This document shows positions 35,662-44,961 of a stretch of DNA of 53,027 nt, piece after piece; position 1 is the stretch's first letter; each line of letters begins with the position of its first letter. The translations under genes and the position numbers were made by a program. The stretch comes from Paracoccaceae bacterium. GTDB lineage: Bacteria > Pseudomonadota > Alphaproteobacteria > Rhodobacterales > Rhodobacteraceae. The notes under the pieces are model-generated. The model had not been told where the DNA came from. It did no database searches and saw only the letters and a program-made list of their open reading frames with translations. Location: contig JAPORQ010000034.1 in assembly GCA_026710155.1 (NCBI GenBank), positions 1-53,027 of the forward strand, given 5' to 3'.

Positions 35662-36279
35662 ATGGACCTTTTGAAAAATGCATTGATTCCTACGGTAGAT
35701 GAGCAAACACCACGAGGAGAAAAAAGATATGATATTTTTTCCAAGTTGCTTAAGGAAAGAATTGTTTTTTTATGCGGCGAAATCAACGAGGAAGTATCGA
35801 CGCTTGCCGTAGCTCAATTGCTGTTTCTGGAGTCCGAGAATCCAAAATCGGAAATCTTCATGTATATTAACAGTCCCGGTGGTGAAGTGGATTCGGGTCT
35901 GGCCATTTATGATGCCATGCAATATGTTTCCCCACCAGTCTCCACGCTGGCATTTGGGCGGGCAGCCTCCATGGGAGCCCTGTTATTGACTGCTGGAGCG
36001 GAGGGCAAACGTTATTCGCTACCCCATTGCTCGCTTATGGTACATCAATCAATGGGAGGATTTCGAGGAAGATTCAGTGATGTCACCATACATTATGATC
36101 ATATGAAACAACGGGAAAACACCTTGCGGGACATACTCATGAAGCATACTGGAAGGACTAGGGAGGAAGTGAGTGATGCCATCAGGGATGGCGACAAGCA
36201 TCTCAACCCCCAACAGGCACTCGAGTGGGGGTTGATTGACAAAATTGTCACAACTCGTTCAAATGAGTCGGGTCAATAA
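35662..36279 (+). CDS. clpP: ATP-dependent Clp protease proteolytic subunit
   Basis: A 205-residue serine protease forming the tetradecameric Clp chamber. The catalytic residues are visible: Ser103 in GRAASMGALLL, His128 in HCSLMVHQSMGG, and an Asp near 178 in DGDKHLNPQQALEWG. The oxyanion-hole SPGGEVDSGLAIYD stretch is present. It lies 24 bp after tig and upstream of its partner clpX. Confidence 0.97.
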   Translation: MDLLKNALIPTVDEQTPRGEKRYDIFSKLLKERIVFLCGEINEEVSTLAVAQLLFLESENPKSEIFMYINSPGGEVDSGLAIYDAMQYVSPPVSTLAFGRAASMGALLLTAGAEGKRYSLPHCSLMVHQSMGGFRGRFSDVTIHYDHMKQRENTLRDILMKHTGRTREEVSDAIRDGDKHLNPQQALEWGLIDKIVTTRSNESGQ

Positions 36280-36352
36280 ACCTTTTTCCATTTTTTTGGT
36301 ATTAGGTTAATATCAACCATAACTGTTTTGACAATAAATTGGGTAATCGCTC

Positions 36353-37615
36353 ATGGTAAATCAGACTCCGCCTGAAGATAGTGAACTTCTCTGTTCATTC
36401 TGCAGTAAAAGCAAAAGTGAGGTCAAGAAGTTGATTGCCGGTCCCAACGTATACATGTGTGATGAATGTGTGGAACTTTCTGTGGAGATAATCAAACAGG
36501 ATAAGGAGGTAATTTCCCGAAAGCAGAGGCATCAGTCGACACCGCCGCAGGAAATCTACCGGTTTCTTGATGATTATGTAATCGGCCAGTCCCATGCCAA
36601 GAAGGTGCTATCCGTAGCGGTTTACAACCATTACAAGATGCTGAATAATCTGGATACCGACCTCGGTGTTGAAATCGCCAAGTCCAATATTCTATTGATT
36701 GGTCCAACCGGCAGCGGCAAAACCCTGCTGGCCCAGACCCTGGCCAAATTGTTGGATGTTCCCTTTACCATGGCTGATGCCACTTCCCTCACGGAAGCCG
36801 GATATGTGGGTGAGGATGTTGAAAACATAATTCTGAGGTTGTTGCAGGCCGCAGAATATAATGTATCGAAAGCCCAGCGGGGAATTGTCTATATTGATGA
36901 ATTGGACAAGATCACCCGCAAGACCGACAATCCCTCGATTACCAGGGATGTAAGTGGAGAAGGGGTTCAACAGGCATTGCTCAAGATCATAGAGGGTACG
37001 ATTACCTCCATCCCGCCCAGAGGAGGAAGAAAACATCCACAACAGGAATTCCTGCAGGTGGACACCACCAATATCCTGTTTATTTGCGGTGGTGCCTTTG
37101 CCGGCTTGGAAAAGGTAATCCAAAAGCGTACGAGACCATCAGCCCTCGGGTTTGAGGTGGCAATTTCCGATCTGGAAACCAAGGGATTGAGTGAACTTCT
37201 GGAGGATCTTGAGCCTGAGGATTTGATGAAATTCGGCCTTATCCCTGAATTCGTCGGAAGATTGCCAGTCGTTGCAACCTTGAATGAGCTCGATGAGGAT
37301 GCCTTGGTAAGGGTACTTACAGAACCCAGGAATTCACTTATCAAGCAATTCAAAAAACTTTTTGAACTGGATGGCATCAAGTTGACCTTCACGGACGAGG
37401 CAATCAGGGTCGTAGCGCGAAAGGCGACCGAATTGAAGACTGGTGCAAGGGGGCTGAGGTCCATCATCGAACAAATATTGCTTGATACCATGTTTGAATT
37501 GCCACTGGACGAAAGCGTGGTTGAGATTGTTGTCAATGAGGAAAGTGTCGTATCGAACACGCCCCCAATGAAGTTCTATTCTGAAAGTAACCTTTCCAAG
37601 GTTGTGGGGTCCTGA
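36353..37615 (+). CDS. clpX: ATP-dependent Clp protease ATPase subunit ClpX
   Basis: A 420-residue AAA+ unfoldase. The N-terminal zinc-binding domain has Cys14, Cys17, Cys36 and Cys39. Walker A is GPTGSGKT (117-124), the pore loop is EAGYVGED, Walker B is [11 protein letters not shown], and the RKH loop is [16 protein letters not shown]. The ClpP-docking loop reads SALGFEV, the IGF equivalent. Standard length. It follows clpP by 73 bp. Two bases after its stop a complex I accessory gene begins, where lon is expected in many relatives. Confidence 0.97.
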   Translation: MVNQTPPEDSELLCSFCSKSKSEVKKLIAGPNVYMCDECVELSVEIIKQDKEVISRKQRHQSTPPQEIYRFLDDYVIGQSHAKKVLSVAVYNHYKMLNNLDTDLGVEIAKSNILLIGPTGSGKTLLAQTLAKLLDVPFTMADATSLTEAGYVGEDVENIILRLLQAAEYNVSKAQRGIVYIDELDKITRKTDNPSITRDVSGEGVQQALLKIIEGTITSIPPRGGRKHPQQEFLQVDTTNILFICGGAFAGLEKVIQKRTRPSALGFEVAISDLETKGLSELLEDLEPEDLMKFGLIPEFVGRLPVVATLNELDEDALVRVLTEPRNSLIKQFKKLFELDGIKLTFTDEAIRVVARKATELKTGARGLRSIIEQILLDTMFELPLDESVVEIVVNEESVVSNTPPMKFYSESNLSKVVGS

Positions 37616-37617
37616 AC

Positions 37618-38004
37618 GTGTCAGGATTGATTAACTTTGTTGTTCGCTTGCTGACCTGGTGGAATTCCCAGACCCTGGGTACCCAGTTCTACACGTGGCG
37701 CAAGGGCCAGAAGGTGGGGGAGGATCACGAGGGCAATATCTTTTACCAGACAAAGGATGGTAAAAGAAGGTGGGTGGTCTACCGTGGCAATATAGAGGCT
37801 AGTAGGGTTTCACCACAATGGCATGGCTGGTTGCATCATACCTTTGAACATCCGCCAACCGAGGATCCGCTGCCCATGAATGCATGGGAGAAGCCCCACA
37901 TTGAAAACAAGACCGGCATGCCGGAAGCATATTCTCCGCTTGGATCATTACGAGGAAAAAGGAGGGATTTGACCCAGGATTACATTCCCTGGAGTCCCGA
38001 ATAA
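37618..38004 (+). CDS. NDUFA12 / B17.2-like complex I accessory subunit
   Basis: A 128-residue homologue of the mitochondrial complex I 17.2-kDa accessory subunit, found in Alphaproteobacteria. It shows the hallmark sequence GTQFYTWRKGQKVGEDHEGN, YYQ-type FYQTKDGKRRWVVY and WHGWLHHTFEHPPTEDP. GTG start at 37618, two bases after the clpX stop, so it is probably translated from the same transcript. A peripheral complex I role is known for the family. Confidence 0.92.
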   Translation: MSGLINFVVRLLTWWNSQTLGTQFYTWRKGQKVGEDHEGNIFYQTKDGKRRWVVYRGNIEASRVSPQWHGWLHHTFEHPPTEDPLPMNAWEKPHIENKTGMPEAYSPLGSLRGKRRDLTQDYIPWSPE

Positions 38005-38017
38005 ACCAGGTTGGATT

Positions 38018-38461
38018 ATGGCCGAAAACAAATTGGAAATAGTTGTTGGTGCAGCCGTCCTGTTGATTGCCGGAATATTTTTCTACCTTCTCCTGCTTGA
38101 AAACGACACCTTTTTGGAAAATGGGGGGTATGAACTGGTGGCAGAATTCAATTCCGCCCAAGGTGTTTCTGTCGGTACCGATGTCAAGTTGGCAGGAATA
38201 GCGGTGGGTTCGGTTACGGGCATGGCCATAAATCCGGCGACCTACAAGGCCGATGTGAAATTGATAATCAGCTCGGACCTGGACATACCCGTTGACAGTT
38301 TTCTTGCCGTATCCTCCGAGGGATTGCTTGGGGGAAATTTTATTGAAATCCTCCCGGGAATTGATTTCGAATATTTTCAACCTGGTGAAAAAGTGGTTCA
38401 AACCCAATCATCGGTTGATTTAATGAGCGTTATGGCTGGTTTTGCAAATTCACAAAACTGA
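38018..38461 (+). CDS. mlaD: MlaD-type phospholipid-transport substrate-binding protein
   Basis: A 147-residue periplasmic protein anchored by one N-terminal helix (LEIVVGAAVLLIAGIFFYLL). It has a single MCE domain (YELVAEFNSAQGVSVGTDVK, LAGIAVGSVTGM, then SEGLLGGNFIEILPG). MlaD hexamers bind phospholipid for the Mla inner-membrane complex. The other mla genes are not in the window, which is common for this alphaproteobacterial cluster. The short length fits the family. Confidence 0.92.
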   Translation: MAENKLEIVVGAAVLLIAGIFFYLLLLENDTFLENGGYELVAEFNSAQGVSVGTDVKLAGIAVGSVTGMAINPATYKADVKLIISSDLDIPVDSFLAVSSEGLLGGNFIEILPGIDFEYFQPGEKVVQTQSSVDLMSVMAGFANSQN

Positions 38462-38463
38462 AG

Positions 38464-38859
38464 ATGTGGCATCTGGGATATATTTTCCTGACCGCTCTCC
38501 TGCTTCCAGGGATTGCCCTTTCACAGACAAGCCTTCAGGGTGATGGAGCCATTTTAAGATCACTTGATACCATTACTGGCAGGGCCATGGACCTGACAGT
38601 GGAAGTGGGGCAAAGCCTTGATTTCAAACACTTTGAAATTGCCCTTGAGGAATGCAGGTTTCTACCTGAAAACCCGGTAAAATTTTCCTATGCCTATGTC
38701 ACCATCACCAATCAGAGAAATCAATCGGTTTTATATTCCGCCTGGATGATTTCACACTTGCCGGCCTTGTCGGCATTTGAACATCCCCGTTTTGATTTCT
38801 GGTTAATCCGCTGTATCACCCTTGCACCGGAAGATTCCAATGGCATGGAAGAAAACTGA
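38464..38859 (+). CDS. DUF2155 secreted protein
   Basis: A 131-residue exported protein: signal peptide MWHLGYIFLTALLLPGIALS, then the DUF2155 domain ending in the conserved GWM-type segment, here YSAWMISHLPALSAFEHPRF followed by DFWLIRC. Function unknown; the family travels with mlaD and NDUFA12. Its last 139 bp overlap the 3' end of the convergent aat gene. Both frames contain conserved family residues here or nearby, so the overlap is real on the DUF2155 side. Confidence 0.88.
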   Translation: MWHLGYIFLTALLLPGIALSQTSLQGDGAILRSLDTITGRAMDLTVEVGQSLDFKHFEIALEECRFLPENPVKFSYAYVTITNQRNQSVLYSAWMISHLPALSAFEHPRFDFWLIRCITLAPEDSNGMEEN

Positions 38860-39431
38860 ACGTTTGTCTTGAGGCAGGTTTCACCAATCAAGCGCAGGAA
38901 TTTGCTTTCCGAAATTCGCCTTCCGCCCATATTTGCCAAATGCAAACTGGGAATCTGGGCATCCAAAACCTCAAAGCCCGTACGATTCAGGTGATCAACA
39001 AGATAAACCAGGGCAATCTTGGACGCATCCGATTTGACAAAAAACATGCTTTCACCAAAAAACACACCCCCGATGGCAACTCCATAAAGTCCACCAACAA
39101 GATCATCGCCATCCCATACTTCAAGTGAATGCACAAGATCAATTTTGCTCAGTTGGATATAGATGTGCTTGACTGCTGGATTGATCCAGGTTGATTTTCG
39201 CCTTGAACACTGGTTGATGACCAGATGAAAGTTCTTGTTTATGGTCAGATGAAATGGGTCAGACCTGATTTTTCGCCTTAACCTTTTTGAAACCCGCAAA
39301 TCATCAAGCGGTATGATAAATCGTTCCCTTGACCTTGCCCATTCGAAGGAATATGGGTCATCTTCATCACCCATGATGAAATTACCCTGATGATAGTTCA
39401 ATATGAATTGATCGACAAACCCATCAGTCAT
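38721..39431 (-). CDS. aat: Leucyl/phenylalanyl-tRNA--protein transferase with extended C-terminus
   Basis: A 236-residue enzyme that adds Leu or Phe to N-terminal Arg/Lys, marking proteins for ClpAP (N-degron pathway). Core motifs: HLTINKNFHLVINQCS, TWINPAVKHIYIQLSKI, LVHSLEVWDGDDLVGGLYGV and ESMFFVKSDASKIALVYLVD, then QIPSLHLANMGGRRISESKF. The family normally ends shortly after that last block. Here about 45 extra residues (LKTNVQFSSMPLESSGARVI onward) run antisense into the DUF2155 gene. It lies 19 bp downstream of accC. Confidence 0.9.
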   Translation of the reverse strand: MTDGFVDQFILNYHQGNFIMGDEDDPYSFEWARSRERFIIPLDDLRVSKRLRRKIRSDPFHLTINKNFHLVINQCSRRKSTWINPAVKHIYIQLSKIDLVHSLEVWDGDDLVGGLYGVAIGGVFFGESMFFVKSDASKIALVYLVDHLNRTGFEVLDAQIPSLHLANMGGRRISESKFLRLIGETCLKTNVQFSSMPLESSGARVIQRINQKSKRGCSNADKAGKCEIIQAEYKTD

Positions 39432-39450
39432 GAAACAATCACTGCAGCCC

Positions 39451-40821
39451 CTAACCGTTTTTCAGCAAACCACCGTTTTTCTTCAACCATTTCTCCAGCC
39501 AATGGATGTCATAGCTCGATTCAAGGAAATCCTTGTCTTCGAGAAGCAATTGGAAAAGAGGAGCGGTGGTGCTGATTGGATGAACGATCAACTCCTCCAA
39601 GGCCCGCTTCAATTTGGCGATAGCCAAGGTTCTGTTTTCACCATGTGATATCAATTTGCCAATCAGGCTGTCATAGTTTGGCGGAACCGAATAACCGTTG
39701 TAAAGGAATGAGTCCATTCTTATGCCCAAGCCTCCGGGTGAATGGTACAAGCCAACCTTGCCAGGACTGGGAATGAAATCGGGTACGGTTTCGGCATTGA
39801 TTCTGACCTCGATGGAGTGTCCCCTGGCCTTGAGGTCTTCCTGCTTGAGTTCCAAGGCAATTCCAAAAGCAACCTTGATTTGTTCCTTGACCAGGTCAAT
39901 GCCGTATATTGCTTCTGTAACAGGATGCTCAACCTGCAGGCGGGTATTCATTTCAATGAAATAAAATTGTCCACTATCATACAAAAACTCGATGGTTCCA
40001 ACCCCCTTGTAGCCCATCTCGGCAATTGCCTTGGAACAAATTTCACCTATTTCCATTCTGGTTTGGTCATCAAGAACCGGACTGGGGGCTTCTTCAAGCA
40101 GTTTCTGGTGCCGTCTTTGGATGGTACAATCCCGTTCCCCTAGATGAATGGCATTGCCCTGGCCATCGCCCAAAACCTGGATTTCGATATGCCGACCATG
40201 AAGGAGGAACTTTTCCAAATAAACTTCTTCATTGCCAAAACTGGCACCAGCTTCCTGTTGGGCGGCATGGTAGGCCTGTTCAAGATCACTTTCGGATCTT
40301 ACCACCTTCATTCCTCGTCCCCCACCACCGGCAGAAGCTTTTACAATCACCGGATAACCGATGTCTCTGGCAACACTCCGGGCCATTTCAACGGAATCGA
40401 TGCTCTCATTTGGCCCTGGCACACATGGAACCCCAAGATTCAGCATTGTTTCCTTGGCCGTTATCTTGTCTCCCATGAGTTTGATATGCCCGGAGGAAGG
40501 TCCGATGAAGGTGATGTCATGGTCCTCCAACTGTTCAACAAATTCGGCATTTTCAGACAGAAAACCATAGCCCGGATGAACGGCATGTGAACCGGTTATT
40601 TCACAAGCTGAAATGATGGCCGGAATTGACAAGTAACTTTCCTTGTTGCCAGGGGACCGGGGTTTGCCGATGCAAACGGCTTCATCCGCAATCCGGACAT
40701 GCATGGCGTCCTGATCAACAGTCGTGTGGACTGCTACGGTATCTATTCCCATCTCCTTGCAAGTCCTGATTATTCTAAGGGATATTTCGCCACGGTTGGC
40801 AATGAGTATTTTTGAAATCAT
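39451..40821 (-). CDS. accC: Acetyl-CoA carboxylase, biotin carboxylase subunit
   Basis: A 456-residue ATP-grasp enzyme that carboxylates biotin on AccB. It shows ISKILIANRGEISLRIIRTC, the glycine-rich ATP loop KASAGGGGRGMKVVRSE, HIEIQVLGDGQGNAIHLGER, YIEMNTRLQVEHPVTEAIYG and the R-region HSIEVRINAE. The start is ATG 40821; an upstream in-frame TTG (40857) adds an unconserved tail. It lies 53 bp after accB, the normal operon order. Confidence 0.97.
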   Translation of the reverse strand: MISKILIANRGEISLRIIRTCKEMGIDTVAVHTTVDQDAMHVRIADEAVCIGKPRSPGNKESYLSIPAIISACEITGSHAVHPGYGFLSENAEFVEQLEDHDITFIGPSSGHIKLMGDKITAKETMLNLGVPCVPGPNESIDSVEMARSVARDIGYPVIVKASAGGGGRGMKVVRSESDLEQAYHAAQQEAGASFGNEEVYLEKFLLHGRHIEIQVLGDGQGNAIHLGERDCTIQRRHQKLLEEAPSPVLDDQTRMEIGEICSKAIAEMGYKGVGTIEFLYDSGQFYFIEMNTRLQVEHPVTEAIYGIDLVKEQIKVAFGIALELKQEDLKARGHSIEVRINAETVPDFIPSPGKVGLYHSPGGLGIRMDSFLYNGYSVPPNYDSLIGKLISHGENRTLAIAKLKRALEELIVHPISTTAPLFQLLLEDKDFLESSYDIHWLEKWLKKNGGLLKNG

Positions 40822-40874
40822 TGTGTTAAAGTCCGTTTGGCTTGACGGGAGATTCAATGGTCACCGGATTGACA

Positions 40875-41345
40875 TCAATCGATAATCATCAATTCGGAAC
40901 CGAACTGCACCGGTTCCCCATCATCCACCATGATTTTGCGAACGGTGCCAGCATGGGGTGCACCAATGAAATTCATTGTCTTCATCGCTTCGATGATAAG
41001 AATTGTATCACCCTCGTTGACACTTTGACCTAACTTGACAAAGGGAGTGGGGGCCTCGGGGCTTTGCTTGAGATAAACCGTTCCAACCATCTCTGATGAA
41101 ACCAGGCCGCTTTTTTCGGATTGGTTCTCATCCGGTTGGTGTGAGGGGGTAGGGGCTTCTGGGCATGGGGCAGGCAGGGGCAAACTGTTGGAAACCTGGT
41201 ATCCACTGGAATAATTGGCCATTCTCAATTTAATTCGGGATGTATCCTCTTCCTTGAATTCCACCTCAAACTCTCCAAGTCCCTTTTCCTTGAACATATC
41301 AATGAGTTTGGAAATCATTTCCAATTTCGAGTCTTGCTTGGCCAC
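40875..41345 (-). CDS. accB: Acetyl-CoA carboxylase, biotin carboxyl carrier protein
   Basis: A 156-residue carrier: N-terminal segment (SKLIDMFKEKGLGEFEVEFK), a Pro-rich linker (SLPLPAPCPEAPTPSHQP) and the C-terminal biotinyl domain (VGTVYLKQSPEAPTPFVKLG to SELMIID). The biotinylated Lys is in EAMKTMN, where Thr replaces the usual Leu/Met. The start is GTG 41345 with GGAGG five bases upstream, preferred over TTG at 41357. aroQ, often found just before accB, is absent. Confidence 0.94.
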   Translation of the reverse strand: MAKQDSKLEMISKLIDMFKEKGLGEFEVEFKEEDTSRIKLRMANYSSGYQVSNSLPLPAPCPEAPTPSHQPDENQSEKSGLVSSEMVGTVYLKQSPEAPTPFVKLGQSVNEGDTILIIEAMKTMNFIGAPHAGTVRKIMVDDGEPVQFGSELMIID

Positions 41346-41377
41346 CTGAACCTCCAAAAATTAGCTTGTCGTATCTA

Positions 41378-42193
41378 CTAGTTTGTTGTTGTTTCCAATT
41401 GATCCAATTCATACTGGAATTCTTCAGAAGTCAGAAAACCCCTGATGATCTTTGTACCCAAGATAAATGTTGGAGTTGCATTTATTTCCAGCGCCTGAGC
41501 AAGCTGATAATTGGTATCCAAAACGTCCATAACAGAGGAGTCAACCATTTTGTCCATCAAATCCTGCAAATCCAATGAGGTCATTTCCGCTACTTCAGAA
41601 ATGACCTTCTCGCTGACTGGCCCCTCAAGTGACAGGAGAAAATCATGAATCATCTTGTATTGTTCGGGTCCGGCAAGTTGAAATACGGCTATCGCAAGTC
41701 TGGATGAAATATCAGATTGCTCGCCCAGAATTGGAAATTCCCTGACAACCAGACGCAAGTCAGAATTGGTGTCAATGATGTCTTCGATAACTTGTTGGGA
41801 ATTACGACAATAGCCACAACGATAATCAATGAATTCAACCAGATTAATTTCTCCTTCGGGATTGCCGCCCACCCAAGAATTCGGATCATGGAATATTTCG
41901 TCCGCAAAGGATTCAATAAATCCCCTATCCCTTTCCAGGTTTGCCTCATTTTCCTGTTCCTGCAACCTTTCGATAACATCAAGCAATATTTCGGGGTTGT
42001 TCAATAAATACTCTTTCACCAGTTCACCAAAAACCGTCTTTTCATCAGAACTGAGGTTTTCCAGGTCAAAGGCATTTATAGGTGATGTCAGGAAGAAAAG
42101 AAGAAACCCAACACCAAGTATCCGCCTCACCAGTAAGGTTAGTCCAAAACCCGATAGATTAATATGAAAAAAATTGCCGAATTCGCTTTTCAT
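41378..42193 (-). CDS. DsbA-family periplasmic thiol-disulfide protein
   Basis: A 271-residue exported protein with a long N-terminus ending in a hydrophobic signal (RRILGVGFLLFFLTSPINAF). An N-terminal helical segment (VKEYLLNNPEILLDVIERLQ) is followed by a thioredoxin fold with active site YRCGYCRNS and the cis-Pro loop INATPTFILGTKIIRG. This is the Com1/ScsC-like DsbA subgroup (DSBA_oxidoreductase with the PEILLDVIERLQEQE head). It probably catalyses disulfide formation or isomerisation. Directly upstream of accB by 32 bp. Confidence 0.88.
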   Translation of the reverse strand: MKSEFGNFFHINLSGFGLTLLVRRILGVGFLLFFLTSPINAFDLENLSSDEKTVFGELVKEYLLNNPEILLDVIERLQEQENEANLERDRGFIESFADEIFHDPNSWVGGNPEGEINLVEFIDYRCGYCRNSQQVIEDIIDTNSDLRLVVREFPILGEQSDISSRLAIAVFQLAGPEQYKMIHDFLLSLEGPVSEKVISEVAEMTSLDLQDLMDKMVDSSVMDVLDTNYQLAQALEINATPTFILGTKIIRGFLTSEEFQYELDQLETTTN

Positions 42194-42284
42194 GATATTG
42201 ATACTCCTTTGGCTATTGGAACATGATTAAAGTTACAAGATTCATTATTTTCAATTTCCATGAAACTTCAAAGCAATTTTTTGG

Positions 42285-42463
42285 GGGATTACATGCATAG
42301 TCGCACCATTCTTGCTTTTACTCCTTTATGTCGTATTTCCACTTCATTTATGTGGTTTGGAAGGTAATCTGTTGGTGAAAAAAGTCAACTGCATCAAAAT
42401 GAAGTGCAGCAAGTGAATGATTCTGCCAATTTTGGGGTTTGTGCAGCCATTTATATAATTCCC
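42285..42463. mobile_element. 179-bp GGGAATTATATA miniature element (copy 5)
   Basis: The left end GGGATTACATGCATAGTCGC and the right end on the opposite strand GGGAATTATATAAATGGCTG are diverged inverted repeats. The interior aligns along its whole length with copy 4 at 22455-22635, for example CTTCATTYATG, GTTTGGMAGGTAATYTGT and TGAAGTRSARMAAGTGAATGA. It lies between the DsbA-like gene and the 3' end of rne, where its hairpin could act as a transcript end. Confidence 0.8.
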
Positions 42464-42486
42464 TTTTTTACCTGTAATCATTTGGT

Positions 42487-44961
42487 TTATTCCAGGTCTG
42501 AAGGAGAATAAAAGCTCAAATTGGTCCTGATATCCCCCCAGTCATTTTCATCCCCTGGAGCAATTTGGTTTATCGTGTTTTCAAATTCATTGTTACCTTG
42601 AGATTTGAGATGCGATGAATCCCCATCCTGAGAAGTTTTTTTGGAAACCGGTCTCTTTTTTGGCGCGGGTTTTCTTTGTTTGACTGTTTTACTGCCGGTT
42701 TTTGCAACCTTGGATACAGATTTCTCGAGAGTATCCGCCTTTATCGATTCCTTCTGCTTGTCTTTGCTTGGCGAAGTTGATTCATTTTCTGTTATTCCCT
42801 TTTTGGTTTCTTTCTTGGGAGTATTCTGTCTTGCCCTGGACTTTTGCCCATCTTTCTGATCCTTGGTCCTTGCTCCTTTTCTTTTTACCGATTTGCTTGA
42901 CTTTTCCTCCTTGTTTGTTTTTCCAACAGCTGGATCAACATCACCTTGTTCTGATTCTATTGGCGAGGCACTTTCAAACTCCTTGGATGTATTGCCGATG
43001 GAACGATCATTTTCTGGTTCTGAAGTGATCTGCCCATCCTTGTTTGCAGTCAAATGGGTAGGGATTTGATCAATGGCTGCGTTTGAGGAAGTATTATCTC
43101 TCTTGCTGTTATTTTCATCTGAAACTTTGGTGTTGCCATTATATGATCTTGCTGTCGAACCGGTTTTGGACGAATTTCTGTTTGCTTTCTTGGATGACCA
43201 GGTCGGTTTGGGAGTATTATGGTTGTTGTGCAAATATTTTGGTGGATATCTGAAAATCTCCTTGTTTTTATCAGCACTGTACAAAATAAAACTGTATTCC
43301 TGGGAGAACAAGTTGTCGGTTGCTTCGAATCGAATGCGGCATCCGTAAACATCCTCCAATCTTGAAATCTCCCGGCGCATTTCATTGAGAAAATAATTCT
43401 CAAGTGGCGCTGAAACGGAAACCATCACATTCCCTGCTTTCTTCAGCGAACATTCCGCCTCAATATGCCGGAGAATTATTACAGCAAGGGTTTCGTCAAG
43501 TATAACCCGGCCGGTTCCACTACAGGCAGGGCAAACCTTGGTTGTGTTGGTAGCCAGATTTTCACCGGCCCTCTGTCGTGTCATTTCCAATAAACCCAAT
43601 TTGGAAATATACCCGCAGTTGATCCAGGCCTGATCCCTTTGCAGCGCAGTACGAAGAGCAGTTTCAACCTCCTTGCGATGAGGTTGGTATTCCATGTCTA
43701 TGAAATCAATTACAATGATACCTGCCAAATCCCGCAACCGTAATTGCCTGGCAATTTCCCTGGCTGCCTCGATATTGGTTTTTAGTGCTGTTTCGGAAAG
43801 GGTTTTTCCTTGGTTTGATTTGGCCGAGTTGACATCAATTGATACCAGCGCTTCGGTTGGCTGAATTATCAGGTGACCACCAGAAGCCAATTCCACACGC
43901 GGATTATAAAGATTCCTGAGGTCCTCATGAACCCCATGCAGAACAAACAAGGGTTTCAAACTGTTGTGCTTGATGACCTTGCCGGATTCATGTGGAACCA
44001 GTGAGTTGACAACCTCGACGGTGCGTTCATATCCCCTGTTCCCGGCAACAATGATTTCATTTATTGAATCACGGAAGTAATCCCTGATGGTCGTTTCAAT
44101 CAGATCACTTGTTGGTTTCAAAAGTATCGGGGCCTTGGAAACCACTGCTTTTGCGAGGATATCCTTCCAGGTATCAACCTGACGGCTGATATCAGCTTCA
44201 ATGACCTCTCCGGGGGGAATTGCATTGATGGTTCTCATTATCAGGCCAGCCCCCTGTGGGAAATTGAAGTTATTGAAGATTGATCTCAAATGCTGGCTTG
44301 TTTCCACCGAATTGATTTTGCTGCTGATTGAAAATCCCTTGTCGCTGTTTGGAAGCAGGACACAATATCTACTCGGCAAACTGATATAGGTGGTTAAGGT
44401 TGCCCCTTTGGCATTCAATTCATCCCTAGATACCTGGACAAGTACAATCTGGCCCTTGGTTATGACATCCTGTATCAGGAGGTCCCTGGGGATTTTTCGT
44501 GAAGTCCTTCTATGGTATTTGTTTCTACCCTTGTTGCCATGACCATTTAAATGAATTTGATTGCCCGGGGCAGCCTGCAAATTCATGGTACGTGTGATGA
44601 TGCCAAAATCGGTCGTGTAATCTTCAAACTCCCTGAGAAAGTTTGAGTTATCTGCATCAGCCCCACCTGTTGAGGCCTCTTCTGGACCGGTGGGTTCAGA
44701 ATCAAGGCTATTTATATCGATATTGTAATAATCGGGATGAATGGCCCGAAACGGTAAAAAACCGTGTTTGTCCGTGCCGATGTTTACGAAGGCAGCCTGT
44801 ATTGAAGGTTCGATTTTATCAATTCTGGCAAGATAAATATTCCCTGCCAGTCGATTGGAGGTCTTGGCTTCCCTTTTGAATTCCTGTACCTTACCTCCTT
44901 CAAGTACCAATATCCGGGTTTCATCTCCTCCGGTGGTATCAATGAGTATTGAAGAATGCAT
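42487..44961 (-). CDS. rne: Ribonuclease E
   Basis: An 824-residue endoribonuclease that initiates mRNA decay and matures rRNA. The start is ATG 44961 (MHSSILIDTTGGDETRILVL). An S1 domain (GNIYLARIDKIEPSIQAAFV) is followed by the RNase H-like and DNase I-like core (ALVSIDVNSAKSNQGKTLSE, then GIIVIDFIDMEY) and the zinc link CPACSGTG. From about residue 590 to the end the protein is disordered and rich in Lys, Ser and Asn, a degradosome-scaffold type tail, ending in the more ordered DWGDIRTNLSFYSPSDLE. This length and tail favour RNase E over RNase G. Confidence 0.93.
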   Translation of the reverse strand: MHSSILIDTTGGDETRILVLEGGKVQEFKREAKTSNRLAGNIYLARIDKIEPSIQAAFVNIGTDKHGFLPFRAIHPDYYNIDINSLDSEPTGPEEASTGGADADNSNFLREFEDYTTDFGIITRTMNLQAAPGNQIHLNGHGNKGRNKYHRRTSRKIPRDLLIQDVITKGQIVLVQVSRDELNAKGATLTTYISLPSRYCVLLPNSDKGFSISSKINSVETSQHLRSIFNNFNFPQGAGLIMRTINAIPPGEVIEADISRQVDTWKDILAKAVVSKAPILLKPTSDLIETTIRDYFRDSINEIIVAGNRGYERTVEVVNSLVPHESGKVIKHNSLKPLFVLHGVHEDLRNLYNPRVELASGGHLIIQPTEALVSIDVNSAKSNQGKTLSETALKTNIEAAREIARQLRLRDLAGIIVIDFIDMEYQPHRKEVETALRTALQRDQAWINCGYISKLGLLEMTRQRAGENLATNTTKVCPACSGTGRVILDETLAVIILRHIEAECSLKKAGNVMVSVSAPLENYFLNEMRREISRLEDVYGCRIRFEATDNLFSQEYSFILYSADKNKEIFRYPPKYLHNNHNTPKPTWSSKKANRNSSKTGSTARSYNGNTKVSDENNSKRDNTSSNAAIDQIPTHLTANKDGQITSEPENDRSIGNTSKEFESASPIESEQGDVDPAVGKTNKEEKSSKSVKRKGARTKDQKDGQKSRARQNTPKKETKKGITENESTSPSKDKQKESIKADTLEKSVSKVAKTGSKTVKQRKPAPKKRPVSKKTSQDGDSSHLKSQGNNEFENTINQIAPGDENDWGDIRTNLSFYSPSDLE

